Below are positions 7,808-16,245 of a DNA stretch of 64,000 bases, piece after piece; positions within the stretch are counted from its first letter, which is position 1; every line of letters starts with the position of its first letter. Below the pieces are notes generated by a model. That model searched no databases and was not told the DNA's origin. It worked only from the letters and a program-made list of their open reading frames with translations. Where the stretch lies: positions 262,165 to 326,164 of the forward strand of contig JAOPKE010000004.1 of assembly GCA_025517465.1 (NCBI GenBank), in the 5' to 3' direction. Origin of the DNA: Halobacteria archaeon HArc-gm2 (GTDB lineage: Archaea > Halobacteriota > Halobacteria > Halobacteriales > Haloarculaceae). Made by a program: the position numbers and the translations under genes.

Positions 7808-8878
7808 ATGGAACGACGTCACCACAACGTTCGGACCACGGCCGCCCTGCTCCTGGCGGTCGTGGTCGTCGGTAGCATCGGGACGGGCGCGGCCGGCGCA
7901 ATCGACGCCGTCGACCAGCGCCAGCAGCCGACGGGCGACGAGATCCTCGACCGCGTCGAGCAACGATACGAGAGCACAGACACCATCGCCGGGCGTGCGG
8001 TCCTCACCACGAGCAACGCGTCGGCGACGACCACGGCGAACGTCTCCTTCGCCGTCGCCGACCCGGACAGTTCGCGACTGGTCGTCGAGCGCGGCGACGA
8101 GACGTACCGCTACGGGACCAACGGGACGGTAACGTGGACGGTCGGGCCCGCAGGCACGTTCGTCTGGGACGCTGACAGCGCGGCGCCGTTCGACCAGGGC
8201 CAGGTTCCCGGGGACGACGACGCACTGGAGTGGACGGTCCCGACTGACGGCAACGAGACGGACAACGTTTCCGCGACCCTGGCTGGCACGACCGAAGTCG
8301 ACGGCGTCCCGGCCTACGAACTCGAACTCCGACCCGCTGGCGGCGGGGAGGTCGGCGACGTGACGGCGCTGTGGGTCGCCCAGGAAGACTACCGCGTCCT
8401 GAGGGTCGAAACCACCGACGGGACGAACACGACCACGGTTGACGTCACGGAGACCTTCTTCGACGTCAGCATCGACGAGAGCACGTTCCAGCCGCCCGCG
8501 GACCGGCTGACGGCGTGGTCGTTCGACCGGTACGAGAGCTTCGCAGCGGCCCAGGACGCCACTGACCTCAACCTCCCGGGCCTCGACGGTAGTAGCTTCT
8601 CCGAGGCCACGGTCACGGTCCAGGGAGGCGAGACCGTCGTCTCCCAGCGCTACGAACTCGACGGCGAGAACGTGACCGTCGTCTCGACGACGAGCGACCG
8701 CTTCAGCGGCGAGACGGAGAACGCCTCGACCGTCGAAGTCGACGGACAGAACGCGTCCGTGACCGACTTCGGCGACCGCTCCGCCGTCTTCTGGACCGAG
8801 GACGACGTCACGACGGTCGTCATCGTCGAGGGATCGACCGACCGCGCCGTCGAGGTCGCGGAGCGAGTGGACGGCTAG
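7808..8878 (+). CDS. LolA-like exported protein
   Basis: The protein has 356 residues. A hydrophobic segment (TAALLLAVVVVGSIGTGAAGA, about residues 10-30) acts as signal peptide or anchor. A long beta-rich region follows, starting GDEILDRVEQRYESTDTI, which matches the LolA/outer-membrane lipoprotein-sorting fold found in many haloarchaeal secreted proteins. The tail (VVIVEGSTDRAVEVAERV) resembles a DUF4367-type ending. It probably sits outside the membrane and binds lipid or lipoprotein. It diverges from a LolD/MacB-type ABC pair, so a functional link is plausible but unproven. Confidence 0.75.
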   Translation: MERRHHNVRTTAALLLAVVVVGSIGTGAAGAIDAVDQRQQPTGDEILDRVEQRYESTDTIAGRAVLTTSNASATTTANVSFAVADPDSSRLVVERGDETYRYGTNGTVTWTVGPAGTFVWDADSAAPFDQGQVPGDDDALEWTVPTDGNETDNVSATLAGTTEVDGVPAYELELRPAGGGEVGDVTALWVAQEDYRVLRVETTDGTNTTTVDVTETFFDVSIDESTFQPPADRLTAWSFDRYESFAAAQDATDLNLPGLDGSSFSEATVTVQGGETVVSQRYELDGENVTVVSTTSDRFSGETENASTVEVDGQNASVTDFGDRSAVFWTEDDVTTVVIVEGSTDRAVEVAERVDG

Positions 8879-8890
8879 CGGGGGACGGCC

Positions 8891-9637
8891 TCATTCAGTG
8901 AAGGCGTCCCGGACGAGGGGGAGCAGCCGTTCGAGTCGCTCCTCCGGACCCCCGACGTCGGCGGTCCACTCGTCGCCACACAGCGAGTCGAACGGTGCGA
9001 GGACGGCGCCGGCCTCGACCCCGTGGTACCGAGCGACGGCGTACACCGCAGCGACCTCCATCTCGACGGCGAGGACCCCCTCACTCGCGTAGTGGTCCAC
9101 TTCGGCTCGCGTCTCCCGGTAGATGGCGTCCGTCGTCCACGTGGCCCCGGTGCGCGTGTCGACGTCGTAGTCCGCCCCGGCCCGCTGGAGGGACGACAGC
9201 ACGGTTCCGGACCCGGACACAGTCCTGGCGGACTCCAGGTAGTGATACGAGGTCCCCTCGTCACGGATAGCGTCCTCGATCAGCAGGGCTTCGTCGCCCG
9301 TGACATCCGGCTGGAGGACGCCGGCCCCGCCAAGGACCACGAACCGCTCGGCGCCGCGTGCGCGAAGAAATTCCATGATCGCCGCTGTCTCTGGGGCACC
9401 GATGCCGAATTCCCCGGCAACGCCGATTGTACCGTCGGTCTCTGTCAGCCGATGGAATGAGAAGGGCGCACCGACAGAGATCTCACCCGCCGATTGCTCG
9501 GCGACGAGCCAGTCCCAGAAGTCCGGCTGGTAGGTCAGGACCACCGTTTCCGGCACGTCGTCATCGGCATCGACGTGGTGGGCGGGTTGCAACATCGCGG
9601 GCTCGCCGTGTTTGTCCGGGTAGTTCGGGATGGGCAT
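8891..9637 (-). CDS. Nucleoside phosphorylase, uridine/purine phosphorylase family
   Basis: This 248-residue protein fits the NP-I phosphorylase family. FGIGAPETAAIMEFL corresponds to the phosphate- and base-binding region and GVLAVEMEVAAVYAVA is the conserved ribose-binding Glu-Met-Glu motif. The reaction is phosphorolysis of a nucleoside to base plus ribose-1-phosphate; in archaea this feeds the AMP/nucleoside salvage route. Base specificity cannot be read from the sequence. The gene is convergent with the LolA-like gene, 12 bases apart. Confidence 0.87.
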   Translation of the reverse strand: MPIPNYPDKHGEPAMLQPAHHVDADDDVPETVVLTYQPDFWDWLVAEQSAGEISVGAPFSFHRLTETDGTIGVAGEFGIGAPETAAIMEFLRARGAERFVVLGGAGVLQPDVTGDEALLIEDAIRDEGTSYHYLESARTVSGSGTVLSSLQRAGADYDVDTRTGATWTTDAIYRETRAEVDHYASEGVLAVEMEVAAVYAVARYHGVEAGAVLAPFDSLCGDEWTADVGGPEERLERLLPLVRDAFTE

Positions 9638-9689
9638 ACCAGCGAGACGGCGAGCACCTGATTCAAATTGACGGTCGTATGCGACTCGG

Positions 9690-10166
9690 TCACAACCCTA
9701 CGAGCGTCTCGGCCACGTCGTCCCAGTGGCTGCCTTTCCAGAAGTGCTGGCCGCAGTCGACGCAGCACCAGACGTCGGTTTCCGCTGAGTCCGGCGCGTA
9801 CTCGGGCGTCGGTTCGGTCGGGTCCACCGCCTCGACGCGACCGTTGCAGTTCCCGCAGCGCGACGGTTCGTCGGGCAAGGCAAGATCGAAGCCAGCGTCG
9901 GCGAGTTCCCGAAGCTGGCCCGTGACGTCTCTCGATTTCAGCAACACCGCGTCCCCGGCACGGTCGGCGAGCTGACGGTCCCTGGTGACGATACGGCGGT
10001 CCTCGGTCTCGGCACGTGCAAGTAAGTCGTCGTCGCTGGGGGCGCGGTCGCTTTCGAGCGACTCCCCCTCGCCGGCGTCGAGCGCGTACGCGGCGTCGTA
10101 CCCGCACATCCGCAGGTAGGTGGCGAGTTTGCCACACATCGTATCGAGGAGGAGGCTGTCCGGCAT
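9690..10166 (-). CDS. Mut7-C RNase domain protein
   Basis: A 158-residue protein with a PIN-like N-terminal half: LLDTMCGKLATYLRMCGYDA, then DDLLARAETEDRRIVTRDRQL with its acidic residues. The C-terminal half is a four-cysteine zinc ribbon (CGNC near residue 103, CVDCGQHFWKGSHW near 136). This is the Mut7-C architecture, predicted to be an RNase acting on structured or damaged RNA. It sits 25 bases downstream of PolX on the same strand and may share its transcript. Confidence 0.85.
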   Translation of the reverse strand: MPDSLLLDTMCGKLATYLRMCGYDAAYALDAGEGESLESDRAPSDDDLLARAETEDRRIVTRDRQLADRAGDAVLLKSRDVTGQLRELADAGFDLALPDEPSRCGNCNGRVEAVDPTEPTPEYAPDSAETDVWCCVDCGQHFWKGSHWDDVAETLVGL

Positions 10167-10191
10167 GGGTACGAAAGGGGCGAGCGCGGAG

Positions 10192-11940
10192 TCAGTCGTG
10201 GAGGAACTCGCGGACGCCGTCGGCGTCGCGGGCGTTGAGCACGTCGGCGGCCTCGGCCCAGCCGCGGCGAGCGGTGTGGACGCCGTAGCGGACGTTGGCG
10301 AACTCCGGCGGCGAGTGGGCGTCGGTGTTGATGATGATGGTCGCGCCCGCCGCTATCGCGGTCTTGACGGCGCCGCCCCAGAGGTCGAGTCGCGATGGAT
10401 TGGCGTTGATCTCGAGCGCTGTGCCGTGGTCGGCGGCGGCAGTCGCCAGTCGCTCGACGTCGACGTCGAGGCCGGCCCGCTGGTTCAACATTCGCCCCGA
10501 CGGGTGGCCAATGATATCGACGGCAGGGTGTTCGGCCGCGGCGACGAGCCGCTCGGTGCCGTCGCCGTCCAGCCCGGAGTGGGGCGAGGCGACGACGCAG
10601 TCGAGGTCCGCGAGCAGGTCGTCACCGACGGAGACGTCCCCGTCGGCGTCGATATTGGCCTCGACGCCCGCGAACACGTCGATTGCGGCGTCGTCGGCGA
10701 CGGTCCTGATTTCGCTCAGTTGCTCGCGGATCTCCTCGTCGTCCAGGCCGACGCCGCCGACCATGCCCGGACCAGTGGCGTGGTCGGCGATGCCGACGTA
10801 GTCGTGGCCGAAGTCCGCCGCCGCCCGGACGTGGTCCGCGACGGTGTCGGCGCCGTCGGACCACTCCGTGTGGGTGTGGAGGTCGCCGCGGACGTCGTCC
10901 TCCGCGATCAGGTCGGGCAGGTCGCCGTCCACGGCAGCCTGTATCTCGCCGCGGTTCTCGCGCATCTCCGGTGGGATCCAGGGCATGTCCAGCGCGTCGT
11001 ACATCGACTCCTCGGTGTCGCCCGCGACGCGTTCACCGGCCCGCTGGTCCGCCTCGGCCTCGTCGCGGTCGAGGTCGCTCACGTCGAACATCCCGTACTC
11101 GTTCATCTTCAGGCCGGCGTCGATCGCCACGTTCCGGACGGCGACGTTGTGCTCCTTGCTCCCGGTAAAGTACTGCAGCGCGCTGCCGAACTCCCGCGGG
11201 ACGACGACGCGCAGGTCGACGCGAACCCCGCCGGCGCGGACGCTCGCCTTGGTGTCTCCGGCCTCGATGAGGGAGTCCGCCTCGGGCCAGTCGGTGAAGG
11301 CGTCGACGACCGCCTCGCCGTCCTCGCTCCCGACGAGCACGTCGACGTCGCCGATGGTGGCCTTCCAGCGCCGGAGCGACCCACCGAGCGCCACGTCGTC
11401 GACGGCAGGGACACCGTCGAGGAAGCGGACGATGCTCTCGCCGGAGGGCCGGGCGGTCCCGAGCAACTGGCGCTCCTGGGTCTGGCGGGCGAATTCGATG
11501 TTGTCGAGGATGTTCTGCTCGGTCTTGGCTCCGAAGCCAGAGACCTCCTGGATCTCACCGGCCTCTGCAGCCATCTCCAGGTCGTCCAGGTCCATGATCC
11601 CGAGTTCCTCGTACAGCGTGCCCGCAGTCTTTGGCCCGACACCTTCGACGCTGGTGATGGCGGCGATGTCCATCGGGTACTCGTCCCGGAGGTCGTTCAA
11701 CTCCTCGATGTCGCCGGTCTCGACGTACTCGACGACCTTCGAGGCGATGGCGTCGCCCACGCCCTCGATGTCGTCGAGCGCGTCCTCGCCCTCCGCCGCG
11801 AGGGTCTCGATGGCGCCGGGGTACTCCCGTACGTTCTCGGCCGCCCGGCGGTAGGCCCGCGGTTTGTACTCGACGCCCTTCGCGTCCAGCAGGTCGGCGA
11901 ACTCTTCGAGTCGGCTCGCGATTTCGGCGTTTCGGCTCAT
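10192..11940 (-). CDS. polX: DNA polymerase/3'-5' exonuclease PolX
   Basis: A 582-residue protein with the full bacterial/archaeal PolX arrangement. An N-terminal helix-hairpin-helix 8-kDa-like domain (residues about 1-130, GVGDAIASKV and GVGPKTAGTL) precedes the polymerase X palm with GGSLRRWKATIGDVDVLV, whose Asp pair binds metal. The C-terminal PHP domain carries GDLHTHTEWSDG and later His/Asp metal ligands (DIIGHP, NTDAHS). PolX fills short gaps in base-excision and end-joining repair, and the PHP domain gives 3'-5' exonuclease and AP-site processing. Its length is normal for the family. Confidence 0.95.
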   Translation of the reverse strand: MSRNAEIASRLEEFADLLDAKGVEYKPRAYRRAAENVREYPGAIETLAAEGEDALDDIEGVGDAIASKVVEYVETGDIEELNDLRDEYPMDIAAITSVEGVGPKTAGTLYEELGIMDLDDLEMAAEAGEIQEVSGFGAKTEQNILDNIEFARQTQERQLLGTARPSGESIVRFLDGVPAVDDVALGGSLRRWKATIGDVDVLVGSEDGEAVVDAFTDWPEADSLIEAGDTKASVRAGGVRVDLRVVVPREFGSALQYFTGSKEHNVAVRNVAIDAGLKMNEYGMFDVSDLDRDEAEADQRAGERVAGDTEESMYDALDMPWIPPEMRENRGEIQAAVDGDLPDLIAEDDVRGDLHTHTEWSDGADTVADHVRAAADFGHDYVGIADHATGPGMVGGVGLDDEEIREQLSEIRTVADDAAIDVFAGVEANIDADGDVSVGDDLLADLDCVVASPHSGLDGDGTERLVAAAEHPAVDIIGHPSGRMLNQRAGLDVDVERLATAAADHGTALEINANPSRLDLWGGAVKTAIAAGATIIINTDAHSPPEFANVRYGVHTARRGWAEAADVLNARDADGVREFLHD

Positions 11941-11956
11941 TGTCTTTCTCTCTCCG

Positions 11957-12000
11957 TCATCGTCCCCTGCTCGCTCCGGCTCATCGTCCCCTGCTCGCTC
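11957..12000. repeat. 20-nt direct repeat spanning the DUF5788 stop codon
   Basis: The sequence tcatcgtcccctgctcgctc occurs at 11957-11976 and again at 11981-12000, a 24-nt period. The second copy includes the TGA of the DUF5788 gene (11981-11983). The first is an extra copy in the gap before PolX. The pattern parallels the duplicated gene ends at 1017-1082 and 30310-30581. Confidence 0.8.
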
Positions 12001-12433
12001 GTCCGGTGCCCGAATCCGCGGCTTCGTGGCCCAGCGCCTTCTGCAGGAACTTCATCCAGCGCTTGCGATCGGCCATCTCCTGGGCCTGTGCCTCGCCCTC
12101 GATGTTGGCCGGTCCGAGCTGTTCGAGCGCGTTGAGCGCCCGGTCGATCCCGACGACGTCCTCGACCAGCGCTTCGCCCTCCTCGAAGCTGACCTCGCCC
12201 TCCTCGACCAGCTGGCGACGCTGGAGCCGTTCCCGCCGGAGGTTCTTCTTCGCCGTCTCCACGCGCTCGCGCTCGCCCTTCGGAATGGTGTCCCGGCGCT
12301 TGATCTCGAAGACGAACGACTGGAGGTCCAGGTCCTCGCCCTGGACCTCGATCTCCTCGGGGATGGACGCCCCCACCGTCGCGCCCTCCCGGTCCAGGCG
12401 TTCGAGCAACTGCTTGCGCTCGAATTCCTTCAT
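11981..12433 (-). CDS. DUF5788 family protein
   Basis: A 150-residue, highly charged, mostly helical protein beginning MKEFERKQLLERLDREG. It has an ESF-like start (ATVGASIPEEIEVQGEDLDL) and a long charged helix (RDTIPKGERERVETAKKNLRRERLQRR). It is a haloarchaeal family of unknown function. It lies 40 bases upstream of PolX on the same strand, so co-transcription with the repair polymerase and the Mut7-C RNase is likely. The C-terminus (DSGTGRASRGR) falls in a short duplicated region. Confidence 0.75.
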   Translation of the reverse strand: MKEFERKQLLERLDREGATVGASIPEEIEVQGEDLDLQSFVFEIKRRDTIPKGERERVETAKKNLRRERLQRRQLVEEGEVSFEEGEALVEDVVGIDRALNALEQLGPANIEGEAQAQEMADRKRWMKFLQKALGHEAADSGTGRASRGR

Positions 12434-12579
12434 TGGCGATTCGTTTGGTTCGAGGGACCTTACTCGCTTCGCTCGTCTGTCGAGTCACTGGAACAGAAGC
12501 GTTTCCGCACGACGCGAGCGAGTGTGAAAGCCGCGCGAGCGAGGGTGTTCCCGAACGAACGGGAGCAGGCGGCCTGGTG

Positions 12580-13350
12580 TTACAGTCGCCAGGTGAAGAT
12601 GGTTCGCAGCACCACGACGAGGCTGTTCCGCTCGCCCGTTCCCCAGATCGCCGTCTCCTCGATGGAAGACGCGTCCGCACGGTCGACGAGGACGCTCACG
12701 AGGGCGGTTCGCCTATCCGTGACGAGCAGGCTTCCCGCACCCTCTTCGGCCCACTTCCATGCGGTTTCGAAGCTCTTCGTGGAGGGGACGCGGTCCAGGA
12801 CTCGGGATTCGACGTCTGCCGAGACGTTGCCGAGGTGGATATCGACGCCTCGCGCCTCGGCCGCACTCAGCGCGGCGAGGTGGTCGTCCGTGAGGAGTTC
12901 GTCGACCGTCATGTAGATAATTTCGTCCTCGGCGTCGTCGACGAACTCGACGAGTCGACTGGCGACAGCCGCTCTATCGACGACTGTCCAGACGCCGAAC
13001 TCTTCGGGGTGGGGTTCGGCGGGTTCGAGCTGGTCGAACAGTGCGCGCAGCTTCGTGAGGTGGTTCTCACGCTGGAGTTCGAGTTTGCGGATCGCCGTCT
13101 CGCGTGAGACGGGCGTAAATCGCTTGGGCGAGGAATACTGGACGTCGACGAGACCGGCCTCGTGGAGTGTGTCAACCGCGTCGTAGACGCGGGTTCGGGG
13201 AACGCCATCGATGTCTGCGACGTCCTTTGCGGTCCCGGATCCGAGCCGGAGGAGATAGACGAACGTGTAGGCCTCGTACTCGCTCAAGCCGAACTCCTTG
13301 AGCAGGGTGACACACTCGTATTCGAGCCGTTCGTTCGAGTTACCCGCCAT
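12580..13350 (-). CDS. TrmB family transcriptional regulator
   Basis: The protein has 256 residues. The N-terminal winged helix is typical of TrmB (LLKEFGLSEYEAYTFVYLLRLGSGTAKDVA, with the DNA-contact stretch GVPRTRVYDAVDTL, residues about 12-65). A short coiled-coil (RKLELQRENHLTKLRALFDQLE) and a phospholipase-D-like half-domain (AEDEIIYMTVDELLTDDHLAAL) follow. It lacks the sugar-binding domain of full-length TrmB. It may therefore sense something other than maltose-type sugars. The start at 13350 removes an Arg-rich extension. It is divergent from the rhomboid gene; the 261-base gap between them shows no clear operator. Confidence 0.85.
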   Translation of the reverse strand: MAGNSNERLEYECVTLLKEFGLSEYEAYTFVYLLRLGSGTAKDVADIDGVPRTRVYDAVDTLHEAGLVDVQYSSPKRFTPVSRETAIRKLELQRENHLTKLRALFDQLEPAEPHPEEFGVWTVVDRAAVASRLVEFVDDAEDEIIYMTVDELLTDDHLAALSAAEARGVDIHLGNVSADVESRVLDRVPSTKSFETAWKWAEEGAGSLLVTDRRTALVSVLVDRADASSIEETAIWGTGERNSLVVVLRTIFTWRL

Positions 13351-13611
13351 GGCTGAGCGTAGGGACCCCACGTAGAAGTAGTGGTTGGCGGGAACTCCCG
13401 AGGCGGCGTTCCGGGTCGATTCCCCCGACAGGCGACCCTCACTCGACAGAGACCACCCCCAGCGGTCGACTCGCGACCGTCGCCGAAGCGCACGACGCCA
13501 CCGTGAAATGGACAGCGAACGACCATTCTGGAACCCCAGTACATCCAGCTGGGCGTCTCCCGATCCGTCGAAGCACAATCCCTTTGCACCGGCCTCGCTA
13601 ATTCCCCATCA

Positions 13612-14538
13612 ATGTCGAGTTGCGACGTGTGCGGCAAGAACGAAAACATGCCGTACCAGTGTCACCACTGCGGCGGGACCTTCTGCGCCGAACACCGGCT
13701 CCCCGAGGCGCACGACTGTCCCGGGCTGGACCAATGGAACGACCCGGGAGGGGTGTTCGACAGCGGGTTCGACGACAGCGTCGAGGACCGCGGCGGGTCG
13801 GGTGGGCTCGCCGACCGGCTGTCGCTGAACACCGGCCCCGGTGGACTCTTCGGGTACTTCCGGGGTAACATGACCTACGTGTTCCTCGGGCTGATGTGGA
13901 TCACGTTCCTGCTGCAGCATATTGTCGCGTTCACCGCCGGCGCTGACGTTTACAGGGCCGTTTTCGTCCTGACACCACAACATCCCGAGTACGTCTGGAC
14001 CTGGTTCACGTCCATCTTCTCGCACTCGCTGGGCGGCTTCTGGCACATCGGTGGCAACAGCATCATCATCTTCTTCTTCGGCCGGATCGTCGAGGATTAC
14101 CTCGGCTCGAAGCGCTTCACTGCCCTCTTCATCGTCTCCGGGGCACTCGCGGGACTATCACAGATAGCGCTGAACGTGCTCCAGGGGTCCCCCTACGGAG
14201 TTCTCGGGGCCAGCGGTGCCGGCCTGGCTATCATGGCCTTCCTCAGCGTCCTGAACCCGAGCCTCCGTGTCTACATCTGGTTCCTGATCCCGGTCCCGAT
14301 CTGGGTCATTACCATCGGCTACTTCGCGCTGAGCGTCGGCGGCATCTTCGGAACGGGACCGAGCATCCTGACCGGGAACGTCGCCAACATGGGCCATCTC
14401 GCCGGCCTGATCATCGGTCTGCTCTACGGGATTAAGATGAAAGGGCAACAACGGGCCCCACAGCAACTCCAGTTCGGCGGCGGCCGGGGCCCGGGCGGAC
14501 CGGGCGGTCCCGGGGGGCCCGGCCGCGGTCGGTTCTGA
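13612..14538 (+). CDS. AN1 zinc finger-rhomboid intramembrane serine protease
   Basis: A 308-residue protein. Residues 4-36 form an AN1 finger (CDVCG, CHHCGGTFC, HRLPEAHDC). After a Gly/Asp-rich linker comes a six-helix rhomboid core. The catalytic Ser is about residue 201 in GASGAG and the His partner about 262 in NMGHLAG; the HIGGNS motif of the second helix is also present. The tail is a Gly/Pro repeat (GGPGGPGG). Rhomboids cut transmembrane helices inside the bilayer, and the fused AN1 finger may deliver ubiquitin-like or misfolded clients. This fusion recurs in haloarchaea. Endonuclease V follows after 3 bases. Confidence 0.92.
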   Translation: MSSCDVCGKNENMPYQCHHCGGTFCAEHRLPEAHDCPGLDQWNDPGGVFDSGFDDSVEDRGGSGGLADRLSLNTGPGGLFGYFRGNMTYVFLGLMWITFLLQHIVAFTAGADVYRAVFVLTPQHPEYVWTWFTSIFSHSLGGFWHIGGNSIIIFFFGRIVEDYLGSKRFTALFIVSGALAGLSQIALNVLQGSPYGVLGASGAGLAIMAFLSVLNPSLRVYIWFLIPVPIWVITIGYFALSVGGIFGTGPSILTGNVANMGHLAGLIIGLLYGIKMKGQQRAPQQLQFGGGRGPGGPGGPGGPGRGRF

Positions 14539-14541
14539 GCG

Positions 14542-15351
14542 ATGGAGGTCGTTCGCCCCGAGTTCCTCCCCGACCCCGCGCTCTCCCGCGAGGAGATGGA
14601 GGCCCTCCAGCGCGACATCGCCGGGGAGGCGACCTTTCTCGACGACTTCGCGTTCGACGTCGGACGCGTGTGCGAGGACGACGCCGACCAGCAGCGACTC
14701 GGAGATCCGACGGCGTCAACGGAAGCGTCCGCCGACCCGCCGCTCGTCGCCGGCGTCGATCAGGCGTTCGTCGACGACCGGGCCGTCTCGGCTATCGTCG
14801 TCTCGCGGGGCGACGAGGTGGTCGAGCGCGTCTCCGCCGTCGTCGACACGGAGATCCCCTACATTCCGGGCCTGCTCAGTTTCCGCGAGGGCGGCGCCAT
14901 CGTCGCCGCGTTCGAGGCGCTCGAATCCGAGCCCGATCTCGCGCTGGTCGACGGCAGCGGCCGGATCCACTTCCGCGAGGCCGGCCTGGCGACCCACGTC
15001 GGCCTCCTGTTCGACCTGCCAGCGGTCGGCGTCGCAAAGAGCCTGCTCTGTGGCACGCCGACGCAGTCGCTGGACGAGAAGTTCGACGTGGGAACCCGGG
15101 TCCCCATCGAGGCCAACGCGAAGGTCGAGACGGCCGAAGCCGGAACGGTCATCGGCTACGCGCTCCAGACGCGCCAGTACGCGAACGCAGACCGCTACGT
15201 CAACCCGCTGTACGTCAGCCCGGGCCACCGCTTCAGCGCCGAGACGGCCGCCGACGTCGTCGAAGGCTGCTGTGCGGGGTACAAGCTCCCCGAGCCGACC
15301 CGGATGGCGGACTCCTACGCCGACGAGGCGAAAGCCGAGTTCCGGACGTAG
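14542..15351 (+). CDS. nfi: Endonuclease V
   Basis: A 269-residue protein with the EndoV/RNase H-like fold: AGVDQAFVDDRAVSAIVV supplies the first catalytic Asp region, YIPGLLSFREG is the conserved PYIPGLLxFRE wedge, and LALVDGSGRIH with HVGLLFDLPAVGVAKSLLCG completes the active site. It cuts DNA (or RNA) one phosphodiester 3' of deoxyinosine and starts deaminated-base repair. It is likely co-transcribed with the rhomboid gene, although the functions look unrelated. The N-terminal 30 residues extend beyond bacterial Nfi. Confidence 0.93.
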   Translation: MEVVRPEFLPDPALSREEMEALQRDIAGEATFLDDFAFDVGRVCEDDADQQRLGDPTASTEASADPPLVAGVDQAFVDDRAVSAIVVSRGDEVVERVSAVVDTEIPYIPGLLSFREGGAIVAAFEALESEPDLALVDGSGRIHFREAGLATHVGLLFDLPAVGVAKSLLCGTPTQSLDEKFDVGTRVPIEANAKVETAEAGTVIGYALQTRQYANADRYVNPLYVSPGHRFSAETAADVVEGCCAGYKLPEPTRMADSYADEAKAEFRT

Positions 15352-15423
15352 GGGCTCGCGAGACGACCTATCAGCGGACGTAACTACTAGAGTCTTAACT
15401 GACAGGGCTTCGTCACACCGCGT

Positions 15424-16245
15424 ATGGCGAAGACCGTGCTGATTACGGGTTGTTCCTCGGGGATCGGTCGCGCGACGGCGCTGGCGTTCCTGGACGAATC
15501 GTGGTCCGTCTGGGCGACGGCGCGCGACGAAGACGACGTCGCCGACCTGGCCGACGAGGGGTGCCGGACTGCCGAACTCGACGTGACGAACGCACGCGAC
15601 TGCGAGCGTGTCGTCGAACGAGTCCTCGACACCGAGGGCCGGATTGATTGTCTGGTCAACAACGCCGGCTACGGCCAGTACGGGCCACTTGAGGACGTCT
15701 CTCTCGAGGAACTCCACGCCCAGTTCGACGTCAACGTCTACGGCCCCCATCGGCTCGTCCGCGAGGCGCTCCCGCACATGCGCGAGCGCGGCGACGGGAC
15801 CATCGTCAACGTCTCCAGCGTCTCCGGGCGCATCGCGACGCCGGGCAACGGCGCCTACAGCGGGTCGAAGTTCGCCCTCGAGGCGATGAGCGACTCGCTC
15901 CGGGCCGAAGTAGACGGCTTCGGCGTCGACGTGGTGGTGGTCGAACCCGGGCCCGTCGACACCGCCTTCGACGACCGGTTCGAGAAGGAACTCGAAGCCG
16001 GCGATCACACGCCCGAGTACGACTGGCTCTACGAGATGTACGACGACGCCTCGCTGGTGGGCGGCGGCGGGACGCTGTCGATTCCGCCCCGGGCCGTCGC
16101 CCTCACGATCCGAGACGCCGCCTACGCCTCGGATCCCGAGCCCCGCTACCCAGTCGGCGAGTTCGCGAAGATTGCCCTCATGACCAGGTTCCTCCCCGGC
16201 AAGTACCGCGACTTCGCCTTCCGGCTCTTGCAGAAGCTGGTATGA
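15424..16245 (+). CDS. Short-chain dehydrogenase/reductase
   Basis: A 273-residue classical SDR. The NAD(P) motif is TGCSSGIGRATA (residues 8-19), NNAGYG comes near 78, and the catalytic Ser (NVSSVSG) with YSGSK supplies Tyr and Lys near residues 146-150. The Ala/Arg pattern after the Gly motif suggests NADP preference. The family uses diverse alcohols and ketones, so the substrate is open. It overlaps the glycerate kinase start by 4 bases (ATGA), indicating translational coupling. Confidence 0.9.
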   Translation: MAKTVLITGCSSGIGRATALAFLDESWSVWATARDEDDVADLADEGCRTAELDVTNARDCERVVERVLDTEGRIDCLVNNAGYGQYGPLEDVSLEELHAQFDVNVYGPHRLVREALPHMRERGDGTIVNVSSVSGRIATPGNGAYSGSKFALEAMSDSLRAEVDGFGVDVVVVEPGPVDTAFDDRFEKELEAGDHTPEYDWLYEMYDDASLVGGGGTLSIPPRAVALTIRDAAYASDPEPRYPVGEFAKIALMTRFLPGKYRDFAFRLLQKLV